Shown piece by piece: positions 1-8,375 of a DNA stretch of 26,895 nucleotides. The stretch spans positions 1 through 26,895 of the forward strand of contig JASLHI010000010.1 of the NCBI GenBank assembly GCA_030149815.1. The letters run 5' to 3'. Source of the DNA: Aquirhabdus sp. (GTDB lineage Bacteria > Pseudomonadota > Gammaproteobacteria > Pseudomonadales > Moraxellaceae). How positions within the stretch are numbered: the stretch's first letter is position 1; each line of letters begins with the position of its first letter. The notes beneath the pieces were generated by a model. It ran no database searches, was not told where the DNA came from, and saw only the letters and a program-made list of their open reading frames with translations. The translations under genes and the position numbers were made by a program.

Positions 1-67
1 ACTGAGTACGTTATAGTCAGAAGACTCACAGGTGTGAGATACCTGATAACTATGGAAGATTGAGTGA

Positions 68-1777
68 ATGTCTGGACAACCAATATCTTTTGGTGGGTTA
101 GCCCGTCAGATTGTCAATGAGGGACTCGTCAGTGCTGAAGCAATGCAGCGCGCGATTACCGATGCTCAGATGGAGAAAGTCACTCTCATCAATTATTTGG
201 TGACGAAAAAACTTGCCAAAGCTGACAAGATTGCGTGGGTGATTGCGCGAGAGTTTGGAGACTCTCTGTTTGATCTCAATATGCTTGATCCATCAGTCAT
301 TCCAAAAGATATTATTGACGAGAAAATTGTTCGGCAGTTTGCAGCAGTTCCCATTTTTAAACGAGGCTCGCGACTCTTTGTTGCGATGAGTGATCCAACG
401 CGTGCCGATGCGTTAGAAGCAATTCGATTTAGTAGTCGCCTTGCTGTCGAGGCAGTTGTTGTTGAAGAGGATAAGCTCGCTAAGCTCATTGAGCGTCAAT
501 ATGAAGGAATGAGCACTGCTGAATTCAGTGGATTTGGTGGAGAAGATTTAGACCTCGAAACGGAAAGTACCGACGATAATAATGCCGATAACGGTATAGC
601 TGGCGCTAATGAAGCACCTGTTGTGAAGTTTATTAATAAAATGCTGGTCGATGCGATCCGCATGGGAGCATCGGATTTACATTTTGAGCCATACGAAAAA
701 AGCTATCGAATTCGTTATCGGGTTGACGGCATGATGCGTGAAGTTGCGCGCCCACCTATTCAATTGGCTAATAAATTGTCGTCGCGCCTGAAAGTCATGT
801 CACAAATGGATATTTCAGAGCGCCGAATGCCTCAGGATGGACGGATAAAACTCAAAATATCGAAGACTAAAGCAATTGACTTTCGTGTGAACTCTTTACC
901 GACATTGTTTGGTGAAAAAATTGTATTGCGTATTCTGGATGCATCAAGTGCTATGCTTGGTATTGATGCGCTAGGTTATGAGCCAGCTCAAAAAGCGCTA
1001 TTTATGGAGGCGTTAGAGAAGCCACAAGGAATGTTGCTCATCACAGGTCCAACCGGTTCTGGTAAGACGGTGTCCTTGTATACGGGTTTGAATATTCTCA
1101 ACACAGTTGATACGAATATTTCAACAGCAGAAGATCCTGTGGAAATTAACCTTGAGGGTATTAATCAGGTTAACGTCAATGTCAAAACAGGATTAACCTT
1201 TGCTGTCGCGTTACGCGCCTTCTTGCGTCAAGACCCTGATATTGTGATGGTGGGTGAGATTCGTGACCTTGAAACCGCAGAAATTGCGGTAAAAGCGGCA
1301 CAAACAGGTCACATGGTGATGTCAACGCTACATACCAATAGTGCTCCAGAAACTTTGACTCGTCTCAGAAACATGGGGGTTCCTTCTTTTAATATTGCAA
1401 CTTCTGTGAACTTGGTAATTGCTCAGCGATTAACTCGCCGTTTATGTTCTGCGTGTAAAACGGTTGTTGATGTTCCAGCAGCCAGTCTAAAAGAAATGGG
1501 CTTTACAGATGCTGATCTTGCGACAGGGTTTAAAATATATCAGCCTGTCGGCTGCACAGAGTGTCGAGACGGGTATAAAGGTCGTGTGGGTGTTTATGAG
1601 GTGATGAAGGTGACTCCTGAGATTGCACGTATTATCATGGAAGAAGGTAATTCGATTGATATTGCTGATGCATCACGTCGGGCGGGTTTTAATGATCTAC
1701 GTCGTTCCGGATTAGAAAAAGTCATGCAAGGTGTCACCAGTTTACAAGAGATTAATCGTGTGACAGGGAATGAATAG
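68..1777 (+). CDS. pilB: Type IV pilus assembly ATPase PilB
   Basis: Cytoplasmic hexameric ATPase that powers extension of the type IV pilus; in this family it drives twitching motility and supports DNA uptake. The 569-residue length is normal. The N-terminal GspE/MshEN-type domain covers about residues 1-150. The ATPase core has Walker A GPTGSGKT at 327-334, a Walker B/Asp-box segment with DPDIVMVGEIRD near 390-401, and a His-box containing TGHMVMSTLHTN soon after. A four-cysteine zinc site is visible as C460/C463 and C496/C499, which is typical of PilB/GspE and absent from the retraction ATPase PilT. The ATG at 68 has only a weak GA-rich ribosome site. pilC follows after a 143-base gap, so the two are probably co-transcribed. 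The major pilin gene is not in the window. Confidence 0.96.
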   Translation: MSGQPISFGGLARQIVNEGLVSAEAMQRAITDAQMEKVTLINYLVTKKLAKADKIAWVIAREFGDSLFDLNMLDPSVIPKDIIDEKIVRQFAAVPIFKRGSRLFVAMSDPTRADALEAIRFSSRLAVEAVVVEEDKLAKLIERQYEGMSTAEFSGFGGEDLDLETESTDDNNADNGIAGANEAPVVKFINKMLVDAIRMGASDLHFEPYEKSYRIRYRVDGMMREVARPPIQLANKLSSRLKVMSQMDISERRMPQDGRIKLKISKTKAIDFRVNSLPTLFGEKIVLRILDASSAMLGIDALGYEPAQKALFMEALEKPQGMLLITGPTGSGKTVSLYTGLNILNTVDTNISTAEDPVEINLEGINQVNVNVKTGLTFAVALRAFLRQDPDIVMVGEIRDLETAEIAVKAAQTGHMVMSTLHTNSAPETLTRLRNMGVPSFNIATSVNLVIAQRLTRRLCSACKTVVDVPAASLKEMGFTDADLATGFKIYQPVGCTECRDGYKGRVGVYEVMKVTPEIARIIMEEGNSIDIADASRRAGFNDLRRSGLEKVMQGVTSLQEINRVTGNE

Positions 1778-1920
1778 ATTCTGAATATTTTGTACAACTA
1801 TCTGATATAAAAGATGTTGTGTAAGATTTGAATTTTGAGAGAACTTGCTTCTTTGTGAGCAACTTCGAAATTAAGGATTATGTATTGCTTTGGGTGATAC
1901 GCTAAAAAAAGAGAATAGAC

Positions 1921-3153
1921 ATGGCTGCCAATGAAAATCAAACTGAAGGTCTTCCAATATTTCTTTACGAAGGGACGAATCGGCGTGGACAAAAGATAAA
2001 AGGAGAGCTCCCGAGCAAAAATATGGCCTTGGCTAAGGCCGTATTACGCAAACAGGGTGTGAATGTTACGACTATTCGGAAAAAGTCCAAGAATCCTCTG
2101 GAGTTTCTCTCGAAGAAAAAAGTTAAGCCGATGGATATTGCTATTTTTACGCGTCAGTTGGCGACTATGATGAAAGCAGGTGTTCCTTTGGTACAGTCGT
2201 TTGAAATTGTTGCAGAAGGATTGGACAATCCAGCAATGCGAGAAGTCGTTTTAGGGATCAAAGCTGAAGTTGAGGGCGGGAATACCTTTGCCGGTGCGCT
2301 GCGTAAATATCCGCAGTATTTTGACGAATTATTTTGTTCACTGGTTGCATCTGGTGAACAGTCTGGTGCGCTGGAAACTATGTTGGATCGTGTTGCGATC
2401 TATAAAGAAAAAAGTGAGCTCTTGAAGCAAAAAATTAAAAAAGCAATGAAATATCCGATAGCGGTTATTATAGTCGCTTTGGTTGTGACCATTATTTTGA
2501 TGCTCAAGGTTGTTCCTGTATTCCAAGATTTATTTTCGTCATTTGGTGCGCAGTTACCTGCATTTACTCAAATGGTTGTCAGTATGTCTAAGTGGATGCA
2601 ATCCTATTGGTGGGCATTAATTGGCGTGATTGTCATTACTGTTGGTGTATTGCGTGAGGCGAATACTCGGAGTGAGAAATTCCGTGATTTTGTGGATAAG
2701 CTCGCATTAAAATTGCCGATATTTGGTGATTTAGTCTATAAAGCGATTATTGCGCGATTCTCTCGGACTTTAGCAACTACCTTTGCGGCAGGTGTCCCAT
2801 TGATTGATGCTTTGGAGTCAACATCTGGTGCGACCAATAACGTTCTTTATCGTAGAGCATGTCTGCAAATTCGAGATGATGTGTCTACAGGGCAACAATT
2901 ACAGTTTGCTATGCGTACGACTAATCGCTTTCCATCAATGGCGATTCAAATGGTTGCGATTGGTGAAGAGTCTGGTGCTTTAGATGCGATGCTCGATAAA
3001 GTTGCGACACACTATGAAAACGAAGTTGATAATGCTGTAGATGGTTTAACATCGCTGATGGAGCCGCTGATTATGGCTGTTCTTGGTATCTTAGTGGGTG
3101 GTTTGGTTGTTGCGATGTATCTGCCAATATTCCAGATGGGTTCGGTGGTTTAA
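1921..3153 (+). CDS. pilC: Type IV pilus inner-membrane platform protein PilC
   Basis: Inner-membrane platform of the type IV pilus machine, which sits above PilB and feeds pilin subunits into the fibre. The 410 residues hold two tandem GspF/T2SSF domains (about 70-195 and 275-400). Each has the family's cytoplasmic helical bundle, with conserved stretches TRQLATMMKAGVPL and SRTLATTFAAGVPL near the domain starts and GEQSGAL/GEESGAL later. Hydrophobic membrane segments lie near 180-200, 225-245 and 380-400. The stop codon overlaps the pilD start (TAATG at 3151-3155), so translational coupling with pilD is likely. It follows pilB as in most gammaproteobacteria. Confidence 0.96.
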   Translation: MAANENQTEGLPIFLYEGTNRRGQKIKGELPSKNMALAKAVLRKQGVNVTTIRKKSKNPLEFLSKKKVKPMDIAIFTRQLATMMKAGVPLVQSFEIVAEGLDNPAMREVVLGIKAEVEGGNTFAGALRKYPQYFDELFCSLVASGEQSGALETMLDRVAIYKEKSELLKQKIKKAMKYPIAVIIVALVVTIILMLKVVPVFQDLFSSFGAQLPAFTQMVVSMSKWMQSYWWALIGVIVITVGVLREANTRSEKFRDFVDKLALKLPIFGDLVYKAIIARFSRTLATTFAAGVPLIDALESTSGATNNVLYRRACLQIRDDVSTGQQLQFAMRTTNRFPSMAIQMVAIGEESGALDAMLDKVATHYENEVDNAVDGLTSLMEPLIMAVLGILVGGLVVAMYLPIFQMGSVV

Positions 3154-4040
3154 TGCAGGCTTTACAAGATTTACTTGATGTCATCGTGGCAACGCCATGG
3201 CTGGCATCGCTTGTGGTTGGATTTATCGGGCTGTGTGTTGGCAGTTTTTTGAATGTCGTGATTTATCGTATGCCACGTATGATGGAGAGTGAGTGGCGGA
3301 ACGATTGTTGTATTATTCTGAAAGATCAATTGGATCAGAACTCCACGCCGCCAGTATATGTCCATATGACGCTCAGTCAGCCAGCATCAAGATGTCCATC
3401 CTGCGCACATAAAATTCGTTGGTATGAAAATATTCCACTATTAAGCTGGATCGCTTTACGTGGGCGATGCAGTGCTTGCGGGACTTCAATCAGTATTCGT
3501 TATCCGATCGTCGAGTTATTGACGATGATTGCATCACTTGCTGTGTTGTGTGTATTTGGTCCAACATTCAAGATGGTGTGTGCGTTGGGTTTAACCTGGG
3601 CATTGATTGCGTTGACAGGAATTGATTTTGATACGCAGTTATTACCAGATCGTATTACGCTACCGCTGGCTGCGGCAGGTTTGCTGGTGAATGTTCAAAG
3701 TCTATTTGTTTCTCCAACATATGCAATCTTGGGCTACGTAATAGGTTTTCTTGTCCTTTGGGTGGTTTATTTTATATTTAAAATGATCACCGGCAAAGAA
3801 GGCATGGGGTATGGTGACTTTAAGTTACTCGCAGCACTCGGCGCTTGGTTGGGTCCACTGCAATTACCATTGATTATTCTATTGTCTTCGTTTGTTGGGA
3901 TGATTATTGGTATTGTTTTGCTCAAGGTACGTAAAGAGAGTCAACCTTTTGCTTTTGGTCCCTATATTGCGATTGCGGGCTGGATTTCCTTGATGTGGGG
4001 AAATCCATTGGTTGCTGGTTATTTGGGAATGTATCACTAG
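3153..4040 (+). CDS. pilD: Prepilin peptidase / N-methyltransferase PilD
   Basis: Bifunctional inner-membrane aspartic protease that cleaves the leader of type IV prepilins and related pseudopilins, then N-methylates the new N-terminus. The 295-residue protein has the N-terminal domain with paired cysteine motifs C81-x2-C84 and C106-x2-C109, which mark the bifunctional form. The protease part is polytopic. Its catalytic aspartates are expected near IDFDTQLLPD (158-166) and in GMGYGDFK, with the GxGD motif ending at D222. The start overlaps the pilC stop. coaE begins 2 bases after its stop, so pilC-pilD-coaE look like one transcript. Confidence 0.96.
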   Translation: MQALQDLLDVIVATPWLASLVVGFIGLCVGSFLNVVIYRMPRMMESEWRNDCCIILKDQLDQNSTPPVYVHMTLSQPASRCPSCAHKIRWYENIPLLSWIALRGRCSACGTSISIRYPIVELLTMIASLAVLCVFGPTFKMVCALGLTWALIALTGIDFDTQLLPDRITLPLAAAGLLVNVQSLFVSPTYAILGYVIGFLVLWVVYFIFKMITGKEGMGYGDFKLLAALGAWLGPLQLPLIILLSSFVGMIIGIVLLKVRKESQPFAFGPYIAIAGWISLMWGNPLVAGYLGMYH

Positions 4041-4042
4041 AA

Positions 4043-4648
4043 ATGTTCATTATTGGGCTGACAGGTGGTATTGGCAGTGGTAAGACTGCGGCGAGTGATT
4101 GGTTTGCTGAGCAGGGTATTGCTGTTGTCGATGCAGATGTCGTTGCACGAGAGGTTGTGGCAGTAGGTCAGCCTGCATTGGTTGAAATTGTTCAGATATT
4201 TGGTGATTGGGCGTTGCTTGCTGATGGAACCTTGAATCGAGCAGCGCTGCGCCAGCATGTGTTTGAACATCCCGAAGATCGAAAAAAATTAGAACAGGTT
4301 ACGCATTCGCGTATTCATAGTGCTATGGCACAGCAGCTACAAGCTGCGACATCTCCTTATGTGATTTTGGTTTCACCATTATTATTAGAATCTGGTAAAG
4401 CTGGATTGGCTGGTCTGTGCCAACGAGTTTTGGTGGTCGATGTGCCAGAAGAATTACAACGTATACGTGCTGGTGCGCGTGATGGACAAACTCCTGAATC
4501 GATTGATCGTATTATGGCAGTACAGATCGCACGCTCTGATCGTGTGGCTGGTGCGAATGATGTGGTATTAAATGATGGAAATCTACAACATCTTTATCAG
4601 CAGTTAGAATTGTTGCATGAGCGTTATTTACAGATGAGCGCTGCTTAA
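4043..4648 (+). CDS. coaE: Dephospho-CoA kinase
   Basis: Catalyses the last step of coenzyme A synthesis, ATP-dependent phosphorylation of the 3'-hydroxyl of dephospho-CoA, in the cytoplasm. The protein opens with the P-loop GGIGSGKT at residues 8-15, followed by the DADVVARE segment (30-37) expected for the substrate-binding Asp of this family. I chose ATG 4043, giving 201 residues (the usual family length), over an in-frame ATG at 3995 that lies inside pilD and would add a tail before the conserved MFIIGLTGGIGSG. The start lies 2 bases after the pilD stop and has no strong ribosome site, which fits coupled translation. The pilBCD-coaE order is widely conserved in gammaproteobacteria. Confidence 0.94.
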   Translation: MFIIGLTGGIGSGKTAASDWFAEQGIAVVDADVVAREVVAVGQPALVEIVQIFGDWALLADGTLNRAALRQHVFEHPEDRKKLEQVTHSRIHSAMAQQLQAATSPYVILVSPLLLESGKAGLAGLCQRVLVVDVPEELQRIRAGARDGQTPESIDRIMAVQIARSDRVAGANDVVLNDGNLQHLYQQLELLHERYLQMSAA

Positions 4649-4713
4649 TTCTTTTTTCGTTAAATATTTCTAATAAAACATTTGCCAACTCTAAAGCGAT
4701 GGAGAGCATCACG

Positions 4714-5106
4714 ATGTCTGATCAATCGAAAGCAAATGGCTTGAGAGTAAGAACCGAAGTGATGGGTGAGGCTTTTGTACAGCGCGCGATTCAAAATACG
4801 ACTGCACTCACTGAGCCCATGCAAGATTGGATCAATGAGCACGCATGGGGATCGACTTGGCAGAGAGAGGGCTTACCGCGAGCAACGCGTTCTTTAGTGA
4901 CGATCGCTATGCTTGCCGCCCTAAAGGCTCCAAAAGAATTGCAAGGACATGTCCGCGGTGCGCTCAATAACGGATGTACTGTGAGTGAGATTCAAGAAGT
5001 ATTACTGCATAGTGCCGTTTATTGTGGGGCGCCTGCGGCTCAAGAAGCTTTCCGAGCAGCGCAGGAAGTGATTGATGAATGGCAACAGACGTATTCATCA
5101 ATTTAG
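4714..5106 (+). CDS. Carboxymuconolactone decarboxylase family protein
   Basis: A 130-residue protein of the CMD/AhpD-like family (PF02627 type), all-helical and usually oligomeric. The family core is visible as LVTIAMLAALK, then ELQGHVRGALNNG with the conserved His, then EVLLHSAVYCGAPAA. This pattern resembles PcaC, gamma-carboxymuconolactone decarboxylase of the beta-ketoadipate pathway. No other pathway gene is nearby and there is no CxxC peroxidase motif of AhpD, so the substrate is not assigned. The ATG at 4714 was chosen because GGAGAG at 4701-4706 sits 7 bases upstream; an ATG at 4699 is in frame but lacks such a site. It is convergent with the exporter gene, with only 13 bases between the stops. 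Confidence 0.85.
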   Translation: MSDQSKANGLRVRTEVMGEAFVQRAIQNTTALTEPMQDWINEHAWGSTWQREGLPRATRSLVTIAMLAALKAPKELQGHVRGALNNGCTVSEIQEVLLHSAVYCGAPAAQEAFRAAQEVIDEWQQTYSSI

Positions 5107-5119
5107 TGGACTGAGAATA

Positions 5120-6049
5120 TTAGCGAAAGAGTCGCCAAGGTTGTAATGCACCAATACTGACAGCAATGAGCCCAATCAGTACTGCCAGCGTTAAGGATTC
5201 ACCTAATAGTGGCACGGCTGCCAGTGCTGCAAGGAGCGGTGCAAGAGCGAGAATGCTACCCACTTTGACTGCACCCAAACGTTCCGCTGCGCCAATAAAA
5301 GTCAGCATCGCGATGATCACGACAAATACACCCTGAAATATCGATTGGATGAGGATTTGGGAAATCGTTGCTTCTGCCAATCTACTCGGTAAAAATAATA
5401 AATAAGCTGGCATATAAATAATTGTAGAGAGTAACGCCACGCCAGCCATTGCTTGCCAAGGGGGCAACATCCAGCGTTTCAGTAAAGCGGTGTAGATTCC
5501 CCAAGACATCGAAGCTAATACAAAGAATAGATCGCCAATTCCAGGGGTAAACTCGTGTTCCTCAAACATGAGTGAACTCATGCCAATTAAACCGATTGCA
5601 ATAATGATCAGACTAATCCAGTTATCGCGACTCAGTGCCTCGCGTAAGATGATCAATGCCGCGATGGCTGTCCAGAAAGGTAATAATCCATTCATCCAAA
5701 TCGCTGCATGTGCTGCTGGGGCGTGACTAAATCCTTCATAGACAAAGGTCGTATAGGCGATACCGCCAACAAGCGCTAAACCTAGCACGCGAATATCGAA
5801 CAAGAAGCGCCATTCACGACGATAAATTTGGATGGGGATCAGGACGATGCTCGCGGTAATAAAACGTAGTGCTCCAATGTCCCACGTCGTCATTACTTGT
5901 GTGGTACCGATGCGCGATATGAGGGTAAAACTTCCCCAAATCATCATAGTAATCGCAAGTAGGGCGTAGCCAACAAGGCGAGTTTTATTCGCGGAATCGG
6001 AATTAGGTGCTGAAAGATTTTGTTGTGCTTGATCTTCAGTATTTTGCAT
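5120..6049 (-). CDS. DMT (EamA) family inner-membrane transporter
   Basis: A 309-residue polytopic membrane protein with ten probable membrane helices arranged as two EamA repeats (about 25-160 and 170-300), the layout of drug/metabolite transporters of the RhaT/YdcZ/RarD superfamily. Typical features are the early MIWGSFTLISRIG segment and the second-repeat segment with SMSWGIYTALLKRW. Members export amino acids, metabolites or drugs; the substrate cannot be read from sequence. The start has a GAGG ribosome site 8 bases upstream on the minus strand. It begins 24 bases after the rlmB stop on the same strand and is probably transcribed with it. Confidence 0.88.
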   Translation of the reverse strand: MQNTEDQAQQNLSAPNSDSANKTRLVGYALLAITMMIWGSFTLISRIGTTQVMTTWDIGALRFITASIVLIPIQIYRREWRFLFDIRVLGLALVGGIAYTTFVYEGFSHAPAAHAAIWMNGLLPFWTAIAALIILREALSRDNWISLIIIAIGLIGMSSLMFEEHEFTPGIGDLFFVLASMSWGIYTALLKRWMLPPWQAMAGVALLSTIIYMPAYLLFLPSRLAEATISQILIQSIFQGVFVVIIAMLTFIGAAERLGAVKVGSILALAPLLAALAAVPLLGESLTLAVLIGLIAVSIGALQPWRLFR

Positions 6050-6073
6050 GGCTGAACCTCAGAAATATATGCG

Positions 6074-6832
6074 TTACGATGTTTGTCGTTGTCGACAAGC
6101 TTCATAGAGCGCCATTCCTGTGGCGACACTGACGTTGAGACTTTGTAGCTTTCCTGACATTGGAATATAAGCCAGATAATCGCAATGCGTCTGGGTGAGA
6201 CGACGTAATCCTGTATCTTCCGCACCCATAATGATGGCGAGTTTTCCTGTGAGGTCAATTTGATGAATGGGTTTGGCATTTTCATCTAATAGCGTGCCGA
6301 CTGTTTGGACGCCTTGTTCCTGAAGCGCAACCAGTGTGCGAGCGAGATTGGTCACTTGAAAGAATGGGACAAGCTCGACTGCACCCGCAGCCACTTTGCG
6401 GGCTATCGGTGTTAATCCCGCAGCACGATCTCGGGGTGCGATCACACCATGTACACCCATCGCTGCTGCAGTACGCATACATGCACCAAGATTATGTGGA
6501 TCGGTGACTTGATCGAGGACAAGTAAAAATACATTTTCACTTTTTTCAACGAGTCGTGCTAAGTCAGTTTCATCGAGTGTGGGCGCAGGGCGAACGGCAG
6601 CGACAATCCCTTGATGTTGCGCGCCTTCGGACATTTTATTCAATGTATCGCGGCTGGCTTTTTGTACCGAAATTCCATGCGGAGCTGCTTGTTGGACGAG
6701 AGCATGTAATCGCTCGTCATCGCGACCTTGCAGAACAAATAAGCCGAGAATTTGTTCAGGCATGGTGTTTAGCAGCGATTCAACGGCGTGTAGGCCGAAA
6801 TGATGCTCGACAGTTTTTGTAGGTTTTGCCAT
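6074..6832 (-). CDS. rlmB: 23S rRNA (guanosine-2'-O-)-methyltransferase RlmB
   Basis: SPOUT-family enzyme that 2'-O-methylates a guanosine of the 23S rRNA peptidyl-transferase region (G2251 in E. coli numbering) using S-adenosylmethionine. The 252 residues have the family layout. An N-terminal L30e-like substrate domain (about 8-85) contains FGLHAVESLL. A SpoU knot domain carries motif 1 (N114-LGACMR120), motif 2 (IMGAEDTGL, E205) and motif 3 (IPMSGKLQSLNVSVA, S231-L-N233). The ATG at 6832 gives the normal N-terminus. It lies downstream of terC, separated by the terminator at 6981-7009, so it should have its own promoter in 6833-6980. Confidence 0.95.
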   Translation of the reverse strand: MAKPTKTVEHHFGLHAVESLLNTMPEQILGLFVLQGRDDERLHALVQQAAPHGISVQKASRDTLNKMSEGAQHQGIVAAVRPAPTLDETDLARLVEKSENVFLLVLDQVTDPHNLGACMRTAAAMGVHGVIAPRDRAAGLTPIARKVAAGAVELVPFFQVTNLARTLVALQEQGVQTVGTLLDENAKPIHQIDLTGKLAIIMGAEDTGLRRLTQTHCDYLAYIPMSGKLQSLNVSVATGMALYEACRQRQTS

Positions 6833-6887
6833 GGTTTTCTCAAGAGTTTGTTCAAAGTGGTCAGCGATGCTGTGATCTGAGCAGGAT

Positions 6888-6903
6888 TGTACAGGATAGT
6901 ACA
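6888..6903. promoter_or_regulatory. TGTAC/GTACA inverted repeat upstream of rlmB
   Basis: A 16-base interrupted palindrome (TGTAC, six bases, GTACA) about 56 bases before the rlmB start. On the minus strand it includes a possible -10 hexamer TACTAT, though no good -35 is visible. It could be an operator or chance. Seen directly; function unknown. Confidence 0.2.
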
Positions 6904-6980
6904 GAGGCTCATGAATTTGATTATGAAATCTTGGGCATGTTCTTTATAAATAATCGGAAGAATGGGAAGCTCATGAACAA

Positions 6981-7009
6981 AAAAACCGACTCGTTATGAG
7001 TCGGTTTTT
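6981..7009 (-). terminator. Bidirectional intrinsic terminator after terC
   Basis: A perfect 12-bp stem (AAAAACCGACTC pairing with GAGTCGGTTTTT) around a 5-base loop, with A and T runs making it functional in both directions. It starts 15 bases past the terC stop and should end the terC transcript before rlmB. Confidence 0.9.
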
Positions 7010-7024
7010 GATGAAGAGGAGAAG

Positions 7025-7777
7025 TTATGAATGTACTTTCTTCGCATGGCGATGTGCTTTACCACGTCTGCGAATATTAAGGAGTTCAACGATAAAGGAG
7101 AATCCCATAGCCGCATATAAATAATCTTTGACCACATGGACACCGAAACCTTCGATGATCAAGACCGCACCAACCATGACTAAGAAGGTCAATGCTAAGA
7201 TTTTGATGGAAGCATGCCGTTCGACAAATTCGCCAATCGGTTTTGCTGCAAACATCATCACCGCAACGGATGCAACAACGGCGAGAACCATGACCGCAAT
7301 TTGATTGGATAGACCAACAGCAGTAATGACAGAATCGAGCGAAAACACAATATCGATAATGGCAATTTGAATCACAATTCCGAGCACACCTTTTTCTGCG
7401 CTTTCGCGTACGCTTGGGTCGTCATGCTCGATTTCACCATCTGTTTCTTCGAAGATTTCTGTGCAACTTTTATAAACTAAGAATAATCCCCCTGCGATTA
7501 AGATCAGATCCCGTCCACTAAAACCATGTCCTGCCAGTGCGAAAAGCGGATCTGTTAAACGCATCACCCATGAGATGGACAAGAGCAACATAATCCGCGT
7601 GATCATTGCTAGCGCAAGCCCGAACATGCGCGTACGTTGTTGCAGACGTTGTGGGACTTTGGCGACTAAGATCGTCAGAAAGATGATGTTATCAATCCCC
7701 AGTACAATTTCGAGTACTGTTAGGGTCAACAAGGTCACCCATGCTTCAGGGTCATTAATCCAACTCAGGAAATCCAT
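7025..7777 (-). CDS. TerC family integral membrane protein
   Basis: A 250-residue inner-membrane protein of the TerC/Alx family with about seven membrane helices. Hallmark acidic motifs inside helices are visible: EIVLGIDNI (E23, D29, N30) and IDIVFSLDSV (D142, D148). These residues probably coordinate metal; related proteins (Alx, MeeF/MeeY) are linked to manganese export or metallation of secreted proteins, and others to tellurite resistance. There are no other ter genes here, so a metal-homeostasis role is more likely than tellurite resistance (inference). The C-terminus is basic and His-rich (RRRGKAHRHAKK). A 10-bp hairpin lies in its 5' leader (7801-7826) and a terminator follows it. Confidence 0.9.
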   Translation of the reverse strand: MDFLSWINDPEAWVTLLTLTVLEIVLGIDNIIFLTILVAKVPQRLQQRTRMFGLALAMITRIMLLLSISWVMRLTDPLFALAGHGFSGRDLILIAGGLFLVYKSCTEIFEETDGEIEHDDPSVRESAEKGVLGIVIQIAIIDIVFSLDSVITAVGLSNQIAVMVLAVVASVAVMMFAAKPIGEFVERHASIKILALTFLVMVGAVLIIEGFGVHVVKDYLYAAMGFSFIVELLNIRRRGKAHRHAKKVHS

Positions 7778-7800
7778 AAAATTATTGCTCGTTTATTGAG

Positions 7801-7826
7801 AGAATTATGCTGATGAGCATAATTCT
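7801..7826 (-). promoter_or_regulatory. Perfect hairpin in the terC leader
   Basis: AGAATTATGC and GCATAATTCT form a perfect 10-bp stem around a 6-base loop, 23 bases upstream of the terC start codon. A possible -10 (TATGAT on the minus strand, 7838-7843) lies just upstream, so the hairpin would be in the 5' untranslated region. There is no U-tract on the terC strand, so it is not an ordinary terminator. It could stabilise the mRNA, form part of a regulatory leader, or bind a protein as DNA. Confidence 0.45.
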
Positions 7827-8016
7827 TTGGGATGTTAATCATACAAGAATGGAAATAGTTCGAAAGGTACTGCTTTTGCGAATCACTGTATTTAAAAAAA
7901 CAACGTCAATCATGTGCTTTTTTATTGTCTAATAATTCACATGGTGACTCTATAGCAGGAATGTATAACAGTTAGAGACTTGCTCAATATCTTTCTTATT
8001 ATAAAGAGTATATCTA

Positions 8017-8043
8017 AGAAGCACTTGTCGAATCAGTGCTTCT
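8017..8043 (-). terminator. Terminator-like hairpin after ppnP
   Basis: AGAAGCACT and AGTGCTTCT form a 9-bp stem with a 9-base loop, 15 bases past the ppnP stop. There is no clear U-tract on the minus strand (TAGATATACT follows), so termination would be weak or it may protect the 3' end of the mRNA. Confidence 0.35.
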
Positions 8044-8057
8044 CAAGGGAAAGTTTC

Positions 8058-8375
8058 TTAACCTTCAAAATGACAAACATAGTCCACAACGCTTAGGGCT
8101 TCAATGTCGAAACTGCTATTGCCATCGACATAAAAAGATTGTCCGCTGCGAAACTGTTCGGTGGGTTTACCCACGCGAGTCACTGAACATTCACCAGAGA
8201 TGATCTCCATACGCTCTGGTGCACCAGTATTAAATGTTAATTTGGATGGCATGATGACACCGATGGTTTTTTTGCTTCCGTCAGCGAACAAAACGGTATG
8301 GCTGATACATTTGCCATCAAAATAAACATTAGATTTTTTGATGACGCTGACTTGATCGAATTGCGCAGGGGTCAT
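8058..8375 (-). CDS. ppnP: Pyrimidine/purine nucleoside phosphorylase PpnP (YaiE/DUF1255)
   Basis: Small cupin-fold enzyme of nucleotide salvage; in E. coli PpnP splits several purine and pyrimidine nucleosides with phosphate into base and ribose-1-phosphate. The 105 residues are slightly longer than the E. coli form (about 94). The family core is visible: SNVYFDGKCISH near the start, IGVIMPSKLTFNTGAPERME, then MEIISGECSVTRVG and GQSFYVDGNSSFDI, ending in YVCHFEG. The ATG at 8375 has a strong ribosome site, GGAG, 6 bases upstream on the minus strand. It is divergent from recN across a 391-base gap and seems monocistronic. Confidence 0.92.
   Translation of the reverse strand: MTPAQFDQVSVIKKSNVYFDGKCISHTVLFADGSKKTIGVIMPSKLTFNTGAPERMEIISGECSVTRVGKPTEQFRSGQSFYVDGNSSFDIEALSVVDYVCHFEG

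Noticed and set aside
6556..6822. 88-residue plus-strand reading frame opposite rlmB
   Set aside because: It lies wholly inside rlmB, which has all three SpoU motifs, and the frame has no recognisable domain or ribosome site.
7778..7960. yybP-ykoY manganese riboswitch upstream of terC
   Set aside because: The conserved core of that riboswitch was not visible on the minus strand, and the leader after the likely -10 is too short.
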